A stretch of 64,000 bases of DNA from Yamagishiella unicocca (taxonomy: Eukaryota > Chlorophyta > Chlorophyceae > Chlamydomonadales > Volvocaceae): NCBI GenBank assembly GCA_003116995.1, contig BDSL01000018.1, forward strand, positions 744,001-808,000. The letters run 5' to 3'. Made by a program: the position numbers and the translations under genes. The number at the start of each line of letters is the position of its first letter. The stretch's first letter is position 1. A model generated the notes under the pieces. That model did not search any database. It saw nothing but the letters and a program-made list of their open reading frames with translations, and had not been told where the DNA came from. Of this stretch, positions 10,701-22,375 are shown piece by piece.

Positions 10701-13700
10701 GAGGGTTTGCGTTTCGATGATCACTAGGCGGAGGGAGTGTCGACCAATTTCCTGCTATACCCCGACGATACGTGTAAACCTGTCAGTTCTCATCGTGATT
10801 GCATCGGTACTCAGCTCAGCAGTTCTGTGAGCCCTCGACCTCACGACGTTATCCATGTCTTGTTGCTGCGGCAGGCAAGGAGGAAGCCAAGGCCAAGTAC
10901 GACATGTTCATGAGTGGCACACTGCTCGAGGATACCCAGGTATGCCTTCACGTGAAACGTTCTCGAGCGGATGTCATGCACATGATGTTACAGCATACCT
11001 GCACCTAGTATGCTGGGTTGGTCTAGGCGTGACCGGCTTCATTATGACAGCTATAAGCGGTTGAGAAACACCTAGGATCATCCGCATGCCTTCCCCGTTG
11101 GGCAAGGCAACCGAGTGGGCATGCTCCAACCTCTGGGCTTGCGGTACGGCGCATCCGTCGTGGCTGACGTGCGCAGCTGCAGGTTTCTGGATTCACCAGG
11201 CTTCGCCATCGCCGAAGAGCAAATGGTCCACCGCATTTGGCCTCAGAGGGGACTGTCCGATCATTCTTGGTTGCCCCGGTGCTCATACTTCGGTCCGTGC
11301 ACCCTGTCTACGATTTTCGGGTTGCTTCCGCAGGAGAGCTTGAAGGGCGCCAACGCCTTCATGTCTAAAATTATGAAGAACTTTGAGGACACTGCCACTC
11401 TGTACAAGACCGAAAAGCAGACGGAAGCACAGCTCACAAGCAAGCTACAAAAGCTGAAAAGTGCTGACAAGTAGGCCTTGGGATGAAGCGGATCACGTGT
11501 TGGGCTAGGCATGCAAACGCGATACACGCAGCCAAGCCTGATCCACACCCAATACTGCCTACTTCATGACCGTTAACATACACCATACTACCAGCACCCG
11601 CTCTTGTGTGTGATGCATAGTAAATTCGCATGCTCACAGCAGAGAAATGTGTGCCTGATGCACTGCATACTTACAAGTCGTCGCCTATAATACTGTATAC
11701 GTACACCCCGTCGAGGGCTTGCGTTAGCACACTGCATGCCCTACCTGTTTGCAAGATGTGACAGTGGCCAAAGTAGGCAATCCATGGACGCTGCCAACGC
11801 ACCATTACATTCGCCTGCGCAGGAAACTGCAGGACCGGGAGATGCTGGAGCGTGCCATGACCTGGCGGGCCGTGCACCAGATGGAGGAGCGGCTGGAAGC
11901 CGCAAAAGCAGCGGCGCAAACGCATGGGCCTGAGTTGGTCGAGCTATACGACCGCCACCTGGAGGCAATCGCGCAGGCCAAAGAGGGGCTCCAAAACCGC
12001 CTGGTGGAGCTGGTAGGGTATTTGCGCAGCTTCGCAAGGCCGTGTGATCTGGGCTGTGGTGTGGGTCGCTGCTCCCGAGTACATTATTTCGGTCGTCGGT
12101 TTTGTTATGTTCTGCCTCAGCATGTGTACCTCACGACTGTTAGGTTGCGTAGGACGTAACCTACTAAACATGCAACCTGACGCTGGTGGTCTGCTCTGTT
12201 GCTTTGGTTGATATAGGACGAGGAGTTGCGCCGCCACAAGGAGATCGTTGACAACCACACTGAACATATCAAGGCGTTGCTCAAGGCAGAGAAGGACTCG
12301 CGGCTTGCAATGGAGCGGTCAAGGCGGAGCAAGTCTACCGCGCAGAACCTACTGCATCAGCTGCACAACGACAAGCAGGTGAAAGCTCAGGCCTCATCGC
12401 GTGGCAACACGGGCAGGGTCAAGGCGCAAAGCATGCGGCATATTAGATGAGCCTTGCTCAGGGGTTCCAGGCAGCCTAGGGTTGTTGCAATCTGGCCATA
12501 GATACGTGTTCGTATGACACGCCAATGGACCAGTACAAAAGCCGCACGCATTTCGAAACGAGGCAAACAATAGGGATGTGATTGCATTGACCCGCGTGCG
12601 TCGATCCCAGCACGGTGTGTCCTTCACGCAGTAAATCCGTTCACCCTGTTGGTACCCGCCTGGTTCTTCCGCAATGCCTAACTGACGTGTTCTTGCCAAG
12701 CGCAGGTTCTAGATGACCGGCTTGCGCAGGAGACCAGCGGCATGGCGGCGGAGGCCCGTCGCATCGTGGAGGAGCACCAGCAACAGGCAAGCGGGAAACG
12801 CGGGGTTGCAAAGTGTTGTGACAGTGGCATCGCTGTCGCTTGTTTCGAGGCCTAGTAAGCTTTGAGATTATTGGGCGCCGGTCATCGCCAGCTGCTGAAG
12901 TCGGGCTGCCATCAGGACACAGTAGCCCGTATCTTCGCATTCCTTTTGCATTTTATCTGTTCAGTTGTTCAGTTAAAACCTTAATCCATGCCGCAGAACG
13001 CATCCCCCGTCGCGCCACATTGATGTACCCCGTCCGCAGGTCACGGCTAAGCAGGCAGCACTGAATGAGGCCCACGAGGCCGTCAACACGGCTCACCGGG
13101 ACCTCGAGTGAGTTCGAATCGCAACTGTCATTGGAAGCCAGGGCGAGGAGGGATACTGAGCAATCCCTCTAGCAGTCCAGGCTTGGTATGGCTTATCTGG
13201 TGCCGGCAGCGAATGTGGTATAGGAGCATTGCTGGAAGGATATGCGCGTATCCTGATCGTCCCCTCGTGTGCCACCCGTATCATGCGCACGTATGGAAAC
13301 AGGGCTGCAAGGAGCGAGATGGACAACGTTACGCAGCAGGAACAAGCGGCACGTCGAAGTGTCCACCGCGCAGAGTCCCTGGTACGTCAGCCGTAGCGGG
13401 TTGACATCATGCGGCGGTATCACACGTGCATGTTAGCGTGCGCCGGTGGGTTCATCCAGATTTGTGCACCCGTCTACATTCCTCGCAACTGACGTGCCTA
13501 CAGGTGGCCGAGTTTCGTGCAAAGCAGCAGCAGCTTGCTGCGGGGAACGGCGACAGGCTGGCCATGTTCCATGCGGTGGAGTTGAACCGCCTCATCGACC
13601 AGAACATAGCCCGCTTTCATCACAGGCCCATCGGCCCCATTGGTGCGCTACTTAAAGTCACTGAGCAGAGGTGCGCGCGGCCGCGTTACGAGGGCGCTGG

Positions 13701-16700
13701 GAAGATACGTGCATTTAGCTTTTACTATGTAAAAGGGGAGCCTCCATTAGCTCCAAGGGCGGGATCGGCTCAGTTGTATGGCTGTGGATGGTGCGGCTTT
13801 ACGGACGGCTCATATCGCGTGTGTAACAGCTCACCCTGGTGCCCAGTCCTTGAGGAACAGCGAAGTCCAGTCATGACCCGCCACGTCCCGTCTTTCCACT
13901 CCGGCCCCAGGTGGCTGCTTGCAGCGGAAATGGCTCTGGGCAGCGTGTTTCGGGACTACCTTGTCGCCTGCTCTGAGGACGCGGTCACGCTTCGCCGGCT
14001 CATGCAGCAGGCGGTCTACAAGCGCGCCGCCGTAGTGACAACCTGCTTCACCGCGCCGCCGCACAACATTCCAGAGTCGCGCCGCCCTGCAAATGGCTTC
14101 ACGCCGTTGCTGGATGTGTTGCTTGTAGATGATGCCGCAGCGCGCGTTCCCGTCATCAACTACATCGTCGACAAGTAGGGACATTTGCTGTACCGTGATT
14201 GGGGTTGCCTGCCCTCCCTGGAAACAGTACTGAGGGGAGGGGTTCGACATGATGGATATCCGCCGGTGGCTCTCCACCGGTAAACAGTGATCGAAAGTGT
14301 TGTGATATGCATCCCTAGCGCTAGGGATCCATATCACAACAGAACGCAACACTTGCAGGGCATTAGGCAACCAAATGGGGATGTTCTTGTTAAGCTTTCG
14401 ATGGGTACAGGATGTTCGTAACGTAAACGTTAGGCAAACCAAGCCTGAGTCCTAGTAGAATGAGGTCTACTTTGACTTATGCCTTGTGTGATATGTGTTT
14501 CGGTTTGGGTCTAGGTGGGCCACGCTTGCACGTCGCGGCCGACTTAGTACTTGTACTTCCTAACTGAGTCACGGTTGGCAAGCTGGGCACTAGTTTATTA
14601 GAAGCGAGGCCCTTCCTTGTTTCAGAGGCCCCAGGGCTTGCTCACGCCTTACACTGCATCCCACACGTCCCCTGGCAGGCACCGCATTGAGGGCATTGCG
14701 CTGGTGGAGAACAACCAGGCGGGGCGGTCTATCATTTACGCCTGCGCTGCGGGGCCGCACGTCACCGTGGCCATCGACGTCGACGGCAACTGGTACCGAC
14801 GCAACGGAAACTTGAAGTGGACGGAAAGAAACCAGAAAGTGTAAGTGGTCGCATCAAAGGCGTTCTGGCCTTGCATGCAGCAAGGCCTCTTCGCATCCTT
14901 AGCTCCGGGTCAATGCTTTGTGCCTATGCTCACTGTTTCTATACATCCTCTTGGAATCTCACAGGAGGCCGGATCAGTGCCACCTGATGGCGGACATGTC
15001 GCAGTATGTGGCCTCGTTGCAGCGTGACATGGAGCAGTGCGAGGCGGAGCTGGGGTCGCACCGGGAGGACCTGGAGCGCCTGTCCGCGCAGCTGCACCAG
15101 GCGCGCACACGAGAGGCGCAATGTGACCACGTGGTCAAAACGGCCAGGCAGCAAAAGGTGGGAAATGGCTTGGGTTCTGAGGGTTTGGGCGGTGATGGTC
15201 TTGATGGCGCTGCGCACCGTTCTCCTTGATGGTCTTGATGGCGCTGCGCACCGTTCTCTCTGAAGTACTCCACCGTGTAATACGCCCTTAAGTCGTGAAC
15301 TAAGCCTCGCTGTTATGAAACGAAGATAGGGCCCCGCTGGCGCCGTAAAAGCACGCGCATTGTCCTTCCTGTTGTTGCAGGTTCGTGCCACCACCGAGCT
15401 GAACCGCGCCCTGGCCGCAGCCCCCGACATGCCCAGAATGGAGGACGACGAGGAGGCGAGCATTGTGCTGACCCAGCTGGCCTCCATCCAGAACGACCTA
15501 GCGGACTCGCAGATGAACCTGCAGAACGCAGAGGAGGAACTGGCGATTGCCGAACAGGTGGGCCGGGTGCAGGTTGGGCCATGCCCCTTTCGTGAGCTCC
15601 TAAAGGGCAGCGCAAGCGGTGGTGATCTCCTGTCTCACTAGGTTTGGGGTCCGTAACCTGGATATCTTCAATTCAACCGTGCGATAGGAGAGAACTGCAT
15701 GGCGGACGAAAGGGTGCGTGTGTTGAGCCGCGGGTGCGGAGTCCGTCTCACACAACTCGACGCCCACACGCGCGCGGTGCATCAACACGCACGCGGCGCA
15801 CCGCTGCTTATCTAACATACAATGCTTACTACGTCGCAACCTACAGGCGCACAAGCAGGCGGTCCAGCAGGCTGCGGAGGAGAAGACGCGCTTCGAGGAG
15901 CAGATGGAGGACACGCTGCGATTGCGACACGTCAAGGCGGAAGTGGCGGACAAGCTCAAGACCTTCGAAGAAGTGCGCATCACCACCGTCTCCACTCGCG
16001 AGCAGGTCAAAGACAGGCTTGCAAAGCTGCGCCGCGGCGTGGAGGTGGCGGAGGCACAAGCGCAGCAAGCGCACATCGCAGCAGCTGAGGTGCGAGTGGC
16101 TGTACGGAAACGTGAACGGGGAGATATCGTTGATATGAAGTGCCTGTATCATTGTGTTTAACGGCTTTTGTACGCCAAAAGCGAGCACAAAATGCCCCAC
16201 GGTTATAGGCAGAGATGTACGTGCACGAAACCAATTCGATAGCGTGCTGCTGCAACAACACGTGTGTGCTGAAGTCAGTACACCGAGCGCATCCGGTGGT
16301 GCGCATATCTCCAGTTCCCTTGTGCGCTTTGTGCTATGCATTGCGTGCGCACATTGCGCTTGCCTCGCCATGAAGGAGGCTTACCAACACACACAGCTTA
16401 CCAGTGCGTCAGCCATTTGTCCGAAAATTATGCGCCAGCTACACTGCCCATGTCGTGAAACCGGGTCTTTACGCCACCACCCGTATCATGCTGCTACCCG
16501 TTGATTGTTACTGACCTGACGTCTCGCTGCAACTGGGCCCTCCGCTTCGGAAGGTTTGTAGCCGTGCTGAGGGAGAGGAGGCTCTGGCTGACGCGTTGCA
16601 GTACGTGACGGACATTGTCGCCAAGCAGCTGAACGACCGCCGGAAGCGGGACCGCCAGTTTGCCAACATGGAAGAGGAGGGACTGCGCAACGTGCAAAAG

Positions 16701-18146
16701 GCGTCGGTGGACGCTTGGATGGATTTCTCGGTAAGTGTGGTGTTATGGGCAAGGCCCAGCGGGGAGTTTACCTAAGGGCCAGGGGTGGGCGAGTACAAAT
16801 TCGGGTTTCGGATACCGCCTAGATGGTACGGACGGTGTAGGGGTGAAATTTTAGCAAGCTGCAAGGCTCCTTTCCTGGCACTGTTAGCACACCGTACCTA
16901 TACGACGATCTTCCGCATGTTACGTGCGGTAAGCCGATGTGTGATGTCGAGTGATTGTCTATTAACGCTGCTGCTCTGCTTCGCTATTGTTCATGTCACG
17001 GTGCAGGGGCTTGAGAAGCAGCTCAACACCGTCAACCGGGACATTGCCAAGGTGGAGATGGAGGCAGGGTTCAGTGACGTGCACGAGCTGGAGATCAGGC
17101 TCACGGCGCAGAGCAAATTGGTTAGTCGCGAGCGCGTGCCGATGATGGAGCTCTCTCCGCGTTCGTAGCGTTCACGCTAGTCGACAGGGTGCACAAGTGA
17201 TTGTTACAGCATGGGCTGTCTGATGTTTTTCGGTTCATGTCCTCTAGCCCGGCCCTATGTTGGGCAAGGGGCCAGGGGTTTTGGAGGCATTCAGAGGAAG
17301 GCCGCACCGCCACTGTTCCTGTACCGGATTCGCCAATCACACCCAATGCATGCACGCTTCCCGACCCTTGTGATGCAGGTGGCAACTCAACACCAGGAGT
17401 ATCGCCGCGCGGGGGAGATGCTAGGGCTGCTCCAGGCCAGCTACGACAAGCAGACGAGGTTGTTTGAGGACCTGCGCAAGGGCATGGAGAACCTCACGCA
17501 GAACAAGTTTGCGAAGTACATGCGACGCCGCGACCACGAAGGCAAGCTGATGTGGAACCACGTCGAGCGCACCCTCAAGATGCTGATCAAGCCCAAAGGC
17601 AAAAACAACAAGGACGCACAGACGGTGGAGGACCTCAAGCAGCTATCAGGTGCTACCCGGGTTTACGTTTGCTTGCCTTGAATTTTGCAGCGGGGGGCCA
17701 ACTTGGCGGCAGTCAGTAAACGGTTGGCTTGCAATCACACGCCGCACACGGCAACCTATTCCTTTGTGGGGTTTCCTCTTGGTCGGGAGGTTCGATCTGC
17801 GCCTTTTCAGCACGGGATCCGCCCCATCTTGGCTCCGTGCTCCGTAGGCGGCGAGCGCTCCTTCACGACCGTCGCGTTCCTGCTGGCCATCGGCGTGAAC
17901 ACGGAGAGCCCCTTCCGCTGCATGGACGAGTTCGATGTGTTCATGGACCCCGTCAACCGCCGCGTCGCGACGGAGACGCTGCTGGAGTTTGCGCTGGAAA
18001 ACCCGGCGTTCCAGTACATCTTCCTCACGCCGCAGGACATCCAGGCGGTGGAGGACGCGCGGCAGGAGGTGATGCGGAAACAGAAGCAGCAGCTGCCGCC
18101 CGCCTTCCTTAAGACCGTGCAGATCCGGCCGGCGCGCGCGGGTTAA
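7709..18146 (+). CDS. SMC6: SMC6 with N-terminal Tudor-like module, complete (copy A)
   Basis: Structural-maintenance ATPase of the SMC5/6 complex. The 25-exon model runs 7709-7874, 8123-8221, 8334-8378, 8442-8534, 8887-9269, 9516-9646, 9884-10084, 10447-10658, 10875-10939, 11334-11470, 11823-12012, 12217-12378, 12706-12786, 13040-13107, 13303-13381, 13504-13670, 13911-14174, 14679-14840, 14965-15157, 15381-15557, 15847-16089, 16554-16730, 17007-17120, 17379-17649 and 17848-18146. Every phase matches and it encodes 1,392 residues, versus roughly 1,050-1,150 usual. A Tudor-like module (about 16-85, EYDDGDIEDIAWEEL) and an acidic linker precede the head. Walker A is GTNGSGKS (314-321), the hinge is about 700-870, the ABC signature LSGGERS is 1292-1298, and Walker B ends with Asp1320-Glu1321. 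The DEFDVFMDPVNRR context is SMC6-specific. All catalytic motifs are intact. Exon 13 appears to use a GC donor. The start is the least certain part. Confidence 0.92.
14298..14341. repeat. 44-bp near-perfect palindrome in an SMC6 intron
   Basis: The two 22-base arms meet at 14319/14320 (centre CTAGCGCTAG) with one mismatch (14309/14310 against 14329/14330). It lies in the 504-bp intron between two hinge exons. A second small hairpin (CCGGTGG-ctct-CCACCGG, 14263-14280) lies just upstream. It may be the remnant of a foldback/MITE-like insertion; no target-site duplication is obvious. Confidence 0.9.
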
Positions 18147-19403
18147 TGTGGCGCAGCGCAGGACTGCGGCACCGTCTCCCAAGTAGCGGTTGCTGGAGCC
18201 GCCGCTGTGGGGCTATAACAGCAGCGTGCGCGGCGGCTGCGCTACCGCAGGTGACGTCCGATGATGTGCGGTGGCCCAGCCTCAGGCGCTACGTCGGGTA
18301 CAGGCGCCGCACTAAGGGGTCAACATCCCCTGTCGTCCGCGTGCGACCGGCCGCGTTGGCGTTTGGGCCGAGCTCTGTGCTGGCGGAGGTGGATAACCTC
18401 GGGCGGCTTCATCTGTGCGTCGCCGGGATTAAAGGAGCAGGGAGGGACAGGGTTCAAGGTGGGGTCGGGATCCCAGGGATAAACATCAATATGTTCGGCA
18501 TTCGCAGGAGGAACTACGCGTAGGTTAAGCTCGTTTTTGCCTAGGTATCCAATAGACTGAATCACCTAGCTGCTCTTTTGTTCCGTCGCGATTCAGCCTC
18601 CCACGTGTGGCACATCAGGATGCGATTCCGTACGGTTATCAGCAGATGTATTGACCGGTCCGTACCTGGGCCGTACTATGTTCCTACATCGTTAGTTGAC
18701 CCTGTCTTGTGCGTAAGGGGCCTGAGGACCTGTGCGTGTGCATCGGAGTCGCCCGAAAGGCCTGCAATGATGAAAAGGGCTCGTGTGTGGTGGGCCAGGA
18801 GGCGCTCCGAGTATGACCCGAATGGTTAGCACTGCCGTTGCGACCGTTTGGTGTATAATGCCGACGCATTGGTCTGTTAATAGATGGATTTCATTGACGA
18901 ATTGAAAGGACGGGTCCATGTCGCGTGTGCGTGTGGAGAAATCCCGACGGAATCAGTTATAGCTGTGTATTATCTCGGTGCGTCTTCACCGTCTCCCTAC
19001 CTGCATTGTTTATTATCGCCCCGGTGGGGCTCTAGCAGAGTGTGTAACGGAGTCTTTGCAGAAAACTGTAATTTTAAGCTATATCTGCGAATCAACAACC
19101 TTGCTGAGTGATGTACGCCCAAGCAACCAAACGCACGGCCTCTGTGAGTGTCTCCGAGTGCTGCAGTTGGTGATGCGCCGCTGCACTGCGACTCCCGAGC
19201 TGCAAATATATGCAGATGCTTCTTGCTACCCTAAGTCAATACGCTCAACCTTCTGTGCATCGTTTTGTCGGCGCAACGTGGCGCAACTGCAGGCCAACTC
19301 GTACGCTACAAGCACGAGCGTCGCAACCTCTCGAAGAGATTCTTACATCCGACACGGTGGGACTAGTCCCATCGCCATAGTGCCTGCGCAGCGCAATGCC
19401 GCC
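18147..19403. other. Convergent 3' spacer between SMC6 and engB
   Basis: No supported gene. It should hold the SMC6 3' UTR on the plus strand, with TGTAA motifs near 19043 and 19065, and the short engB 3' end on the minus strand. Base composition drops after about 18.5 kb. Confidence 0.6.
19343..19347 (-). terminator. TGTAA polyadenylation motif, engB
   Basis: TTACA on the plus strand reads TGTAA on the engB strand, 57 bases past the stop codon. TGTAA is the usual volvocine polyadenylation signal. The implied 3' UTR would be short, so a distal signal is possible. Confidence 0.4.
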
Positions 19404-22034
19404 TCACAACATGCCCTGCCTGATGGCCTCCAGGCGGCCGCTCTTCTCGTACGCAACCCGCAAGCTGGCGATGAAGTTGAGCAGCTCACCGCGACCCAGT
19501 CCCTTGGCCGCTGACGTAAGGATCGTGGGCGGCAGGTACGCCAGGTCTTGCAGCAGCGCGCGCTTGAAGGCGGTGACGTGGGAGTCACGTATGGCATTGG
19601 TCAGGCCTTTCCGTCGCTTGTCGGCTTTGGTGAACACCTGCATGCCAGTCAGCGACGACAAAACAGAGAAGGGCTCTGGAAAACGCACGCGGCAGCCGTG
19701 CGGGGGCGAAAGACAGCTCCAAACCCTACCCCTTCCTGCAAGCCCATCCCCTTCCCATGCCTCTCACCACCACCGGCGCCCACCCACGCTGACGACTCGT
19801 CCCACTCCCCCTGGCGCCAATTTTAAGGACACCAGGCCTACCAGCCGCCGACAGGCTTTACAGCCAATCGGAAAACCCTAAAACCCTTAGGAAAAACCAC
19901 GAACCCCACACTCGGACCCAATAAGCTATCCAGAACTCCTGCCACAAGCCCTTCTCCCAACATTTCCCCACCCACCGCCATCCGACTACCACTACCTAAC
20001 GCTCCTATGCAGTCAGCACCCACCAGCGTGAAGGGCACTTCGTTGTCTGTCAGCCAGTTGGCGTAGCCCAGATCGATTGGCTGCGGCGGGATGGATGCGT
20101 CCACCAGCAGCAGCACCATAGCCAGGTTGGCCCGAGTGGTGAAGTACTCGCGAGTGAACGTCTCAAACTGCTGCCGCCCCTGGAGCCCAACCTGGAAGAC
20201 GATGCGGCGGGAGGCGCCGGCGCAAGGGAGCGGCACAGGAGGGCAGTCGGGACGGGGGAGCGGCTTGCGAAACCGAGGGAAGGCCGGCTGTAGGTAGCGC
20301 AGCTGGGCGGGTTTACTTGAGCACACATGCGCTGGTGAGCTCGCTCACTCACTCGCCCAGGTGTCCTCCCCTCCATCGTGCCACTTTGCATGCGGCACGG
20401 CTGCAGGCCTGTAGCCCCACACCTCCGTGTCCTATGTTGCGCCCAGTCCTGCGCCCCCCGCGGCCCGCACCTTTGCAAAGCCGTACCCCGGCAGGTCCAC
20501 CAGGTACCACGAGTGGTTGATCAGGAAGTGGTTGATGCACTTGGTCTTGCCTGGGAGTGCAGCAGAGCGTGGACGGCACGGCCAGTGAGGATGGGGGCAC
20601 AGGACATGGCTGGCCTGGGACAAGGGTATGTTGGCCTGCGCGGGGTCACCACCCTGCCGACTACTACCGCTCTAGCACCGCAAGGCTAGCGCACATGTAT
20701 AAATTAGATAAATTAGACCCGCAGGCAATCGCCAGGGTCAAGTTCCCGCTCCCCCATCGCTCACGGTCCAGCTCTCCGACCCCTTTCCTTTGTCTAGATA
20801 CCGGTAGTACTACCTTTCTACTACCTTTCCTCGTTCGTCGGTTCACCGGTTTCCTCCGTCCGCCTACCTGGCTCCTTCGACACCAGCGCCAGGTCCCTCC
20901 GCGCCGTCATCATGTTGATGAGCGAGGACTTGCCCACGTTGCTGCGGCCGATCACCGCGAACTCGGGGAAGCGGGGTGGGGGACACTCTGACACGGTCAC
21001 GCAGCTCTGTTGGGCGACGGGGAGGCGACGAGGGGCAGGGACGCGTGAGAGGGTGCACGAACGCTTCCGAGATATGGAACCAGGAGCCTTAGGAAGGCAG
21101 CGCGATAGCTGCTACGTTGCGGGGCCCGCCTGCCCTGACCCCATTCCCAGAATCCTGGTACACGGAGTCACTTCACTGCCCCTGTGCCCCATCCAGCCGA
21201 GACGGATGGTGCCGTAAGGCCCACCTGCAGGTACTCCGCCGCCTTGACCTTGACCTTGGTGGGGTTGGGCAGGCTGAGCTGGATTTCGGGGAACACCTCC
21301 CCGTCGTCGCTCTCAGTGCCCTGGCCGCCGTCGTCACTGGAGAATGTGTCGTCCAGCAGGAAGCCGTCACCGTCAGTCGCATCAGGATCGCCTGGGCCGC
21401 CGCCGGGGGACGGTGCAACCTCCGGGTCGCTGCTAACCGCAACTGGTTGCGGCTCCAGGGAGCCGTCGCCGCCGCTTTGAGCGCCAGTCGTACCCGGTGC
21501 GGGCGATCCTGTTGGGTTCCATTGGGTGCTCATACCGGGTCGCGGCAGGCGTGTGGAGGCCGATGGAACCGCGGTAGCGGTGCTGCTGCTCACAGGGACA
21601 TCCTGGCGGTGTCCTCCGAGGGAGAGCCAGCCTGGTGTCGCGGCAGTCGCCGAGGAGGTGGTGGAGATACTGCTTTCAGCAGTAGCTGGGCGCGGCAGCC
21701 GTGTGGAAGAGCTGGCTGGCCGCGGCGCGCTGCCGCTTCGGTCTGCGTCGCCGCTGGTGCTGGGTCGCTGCGGCTTCGGTGGCTGCTTTGCGCGCTGCGG
21801 AGCCGGCGGAGGGGCTTGTTTAACCTTTCCCCCAGAGCTGGCTTTCCTGGCTGGCGGCCCCTGGGCCTTGTTGGCAGACCGCGACGGCCTCGCCGCAGCC
21901 GCGACGGCGGCGGCGTAGCGGCGTGCTGGCCCGACAGACCGCCCGAATTGCTGTCCCTGACTACTACATGCCAGCGCAGAAAAGCTACAGCTAGCGCTCC
22001 GGCCGCTGAGGGCCCGGTCTATGCTCGCTTGCAT
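19404..22034 (-). CDS. ENGB: EngB/YihA-family GTPase, chloroplast-targeted
   Basis: Circularly ordinary TRAFAC GTPase of the EngB (YihA/YsxC) family, a ribosome large-subunit assembly factor in bacteria and plastids. Exons are 22034-21226 (ends about 21225), 21006-20868, 20550-20471, 20191-20024 and 19637-19404. Phases match and give 476 residues. The GTPase domain starts near residue 283 with G1 GRSNVGKS (290-297), G3 DLPGYG (335-340) and G4 TKAD (402-405). Bacterial EngB is about 200 residues. Here about 270 extra N-terminal residues form a Ser/Ala/Arg-rich transit peptide ([15 protein letters not shown]) followed by a Pro/Ser/Thr/Ala-rich, then acidic, low-complexity stretch. The first real ATG is at 22034. 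It is divergent from the F-box gene with 341 bp between start codons. Confidence 0.93.
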
Positions 22035-22375
22035 GCGGCCCAAATGCGGCTGGGCACCTGATCAATTATTGGAATCCAAGCTGTCGTCCTACAGCTCCTA
22101 AAGTAGTTGTAAGCTGTACTATATCGATTAGGTGGGGATCTGGGTGTTAGTTAGGCTAAATTGCTCAACCATAGGAGGAACCGGTATGCTGGAATGACGC
22201 TGACAGATATGCATAAGAGTGCACAAGTGTTCCTTTTTATTTGTAGTTCCTCACGACAATTCATAAAGTCGTAGAGCCCTATCAATCCGTTTGTCGCCAT
22301 TGCGCCGATTCGCCGTTTTGTCGAAAGCCCTACCGTCACCAGCCCCATCTGTAAACATATCAAAGGCCTGTCAAA
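22035..22375. promoter_or_regulatory. Divergent promoter spacer, engB / F-box gene
   Basis: A 341-bp spacer between the two start codons, A/T-richer than its flanks. It presumably holds both 5' UTRs and core promoters. No specific element can be named. Confidence 0.5.

Noticed and set aside
14298..14341. Palindrome as a transcription terminator
   Set aside because: It lies within an intron between two required hinge exons of SMC6, with no T-tract, in a nuclear gene.
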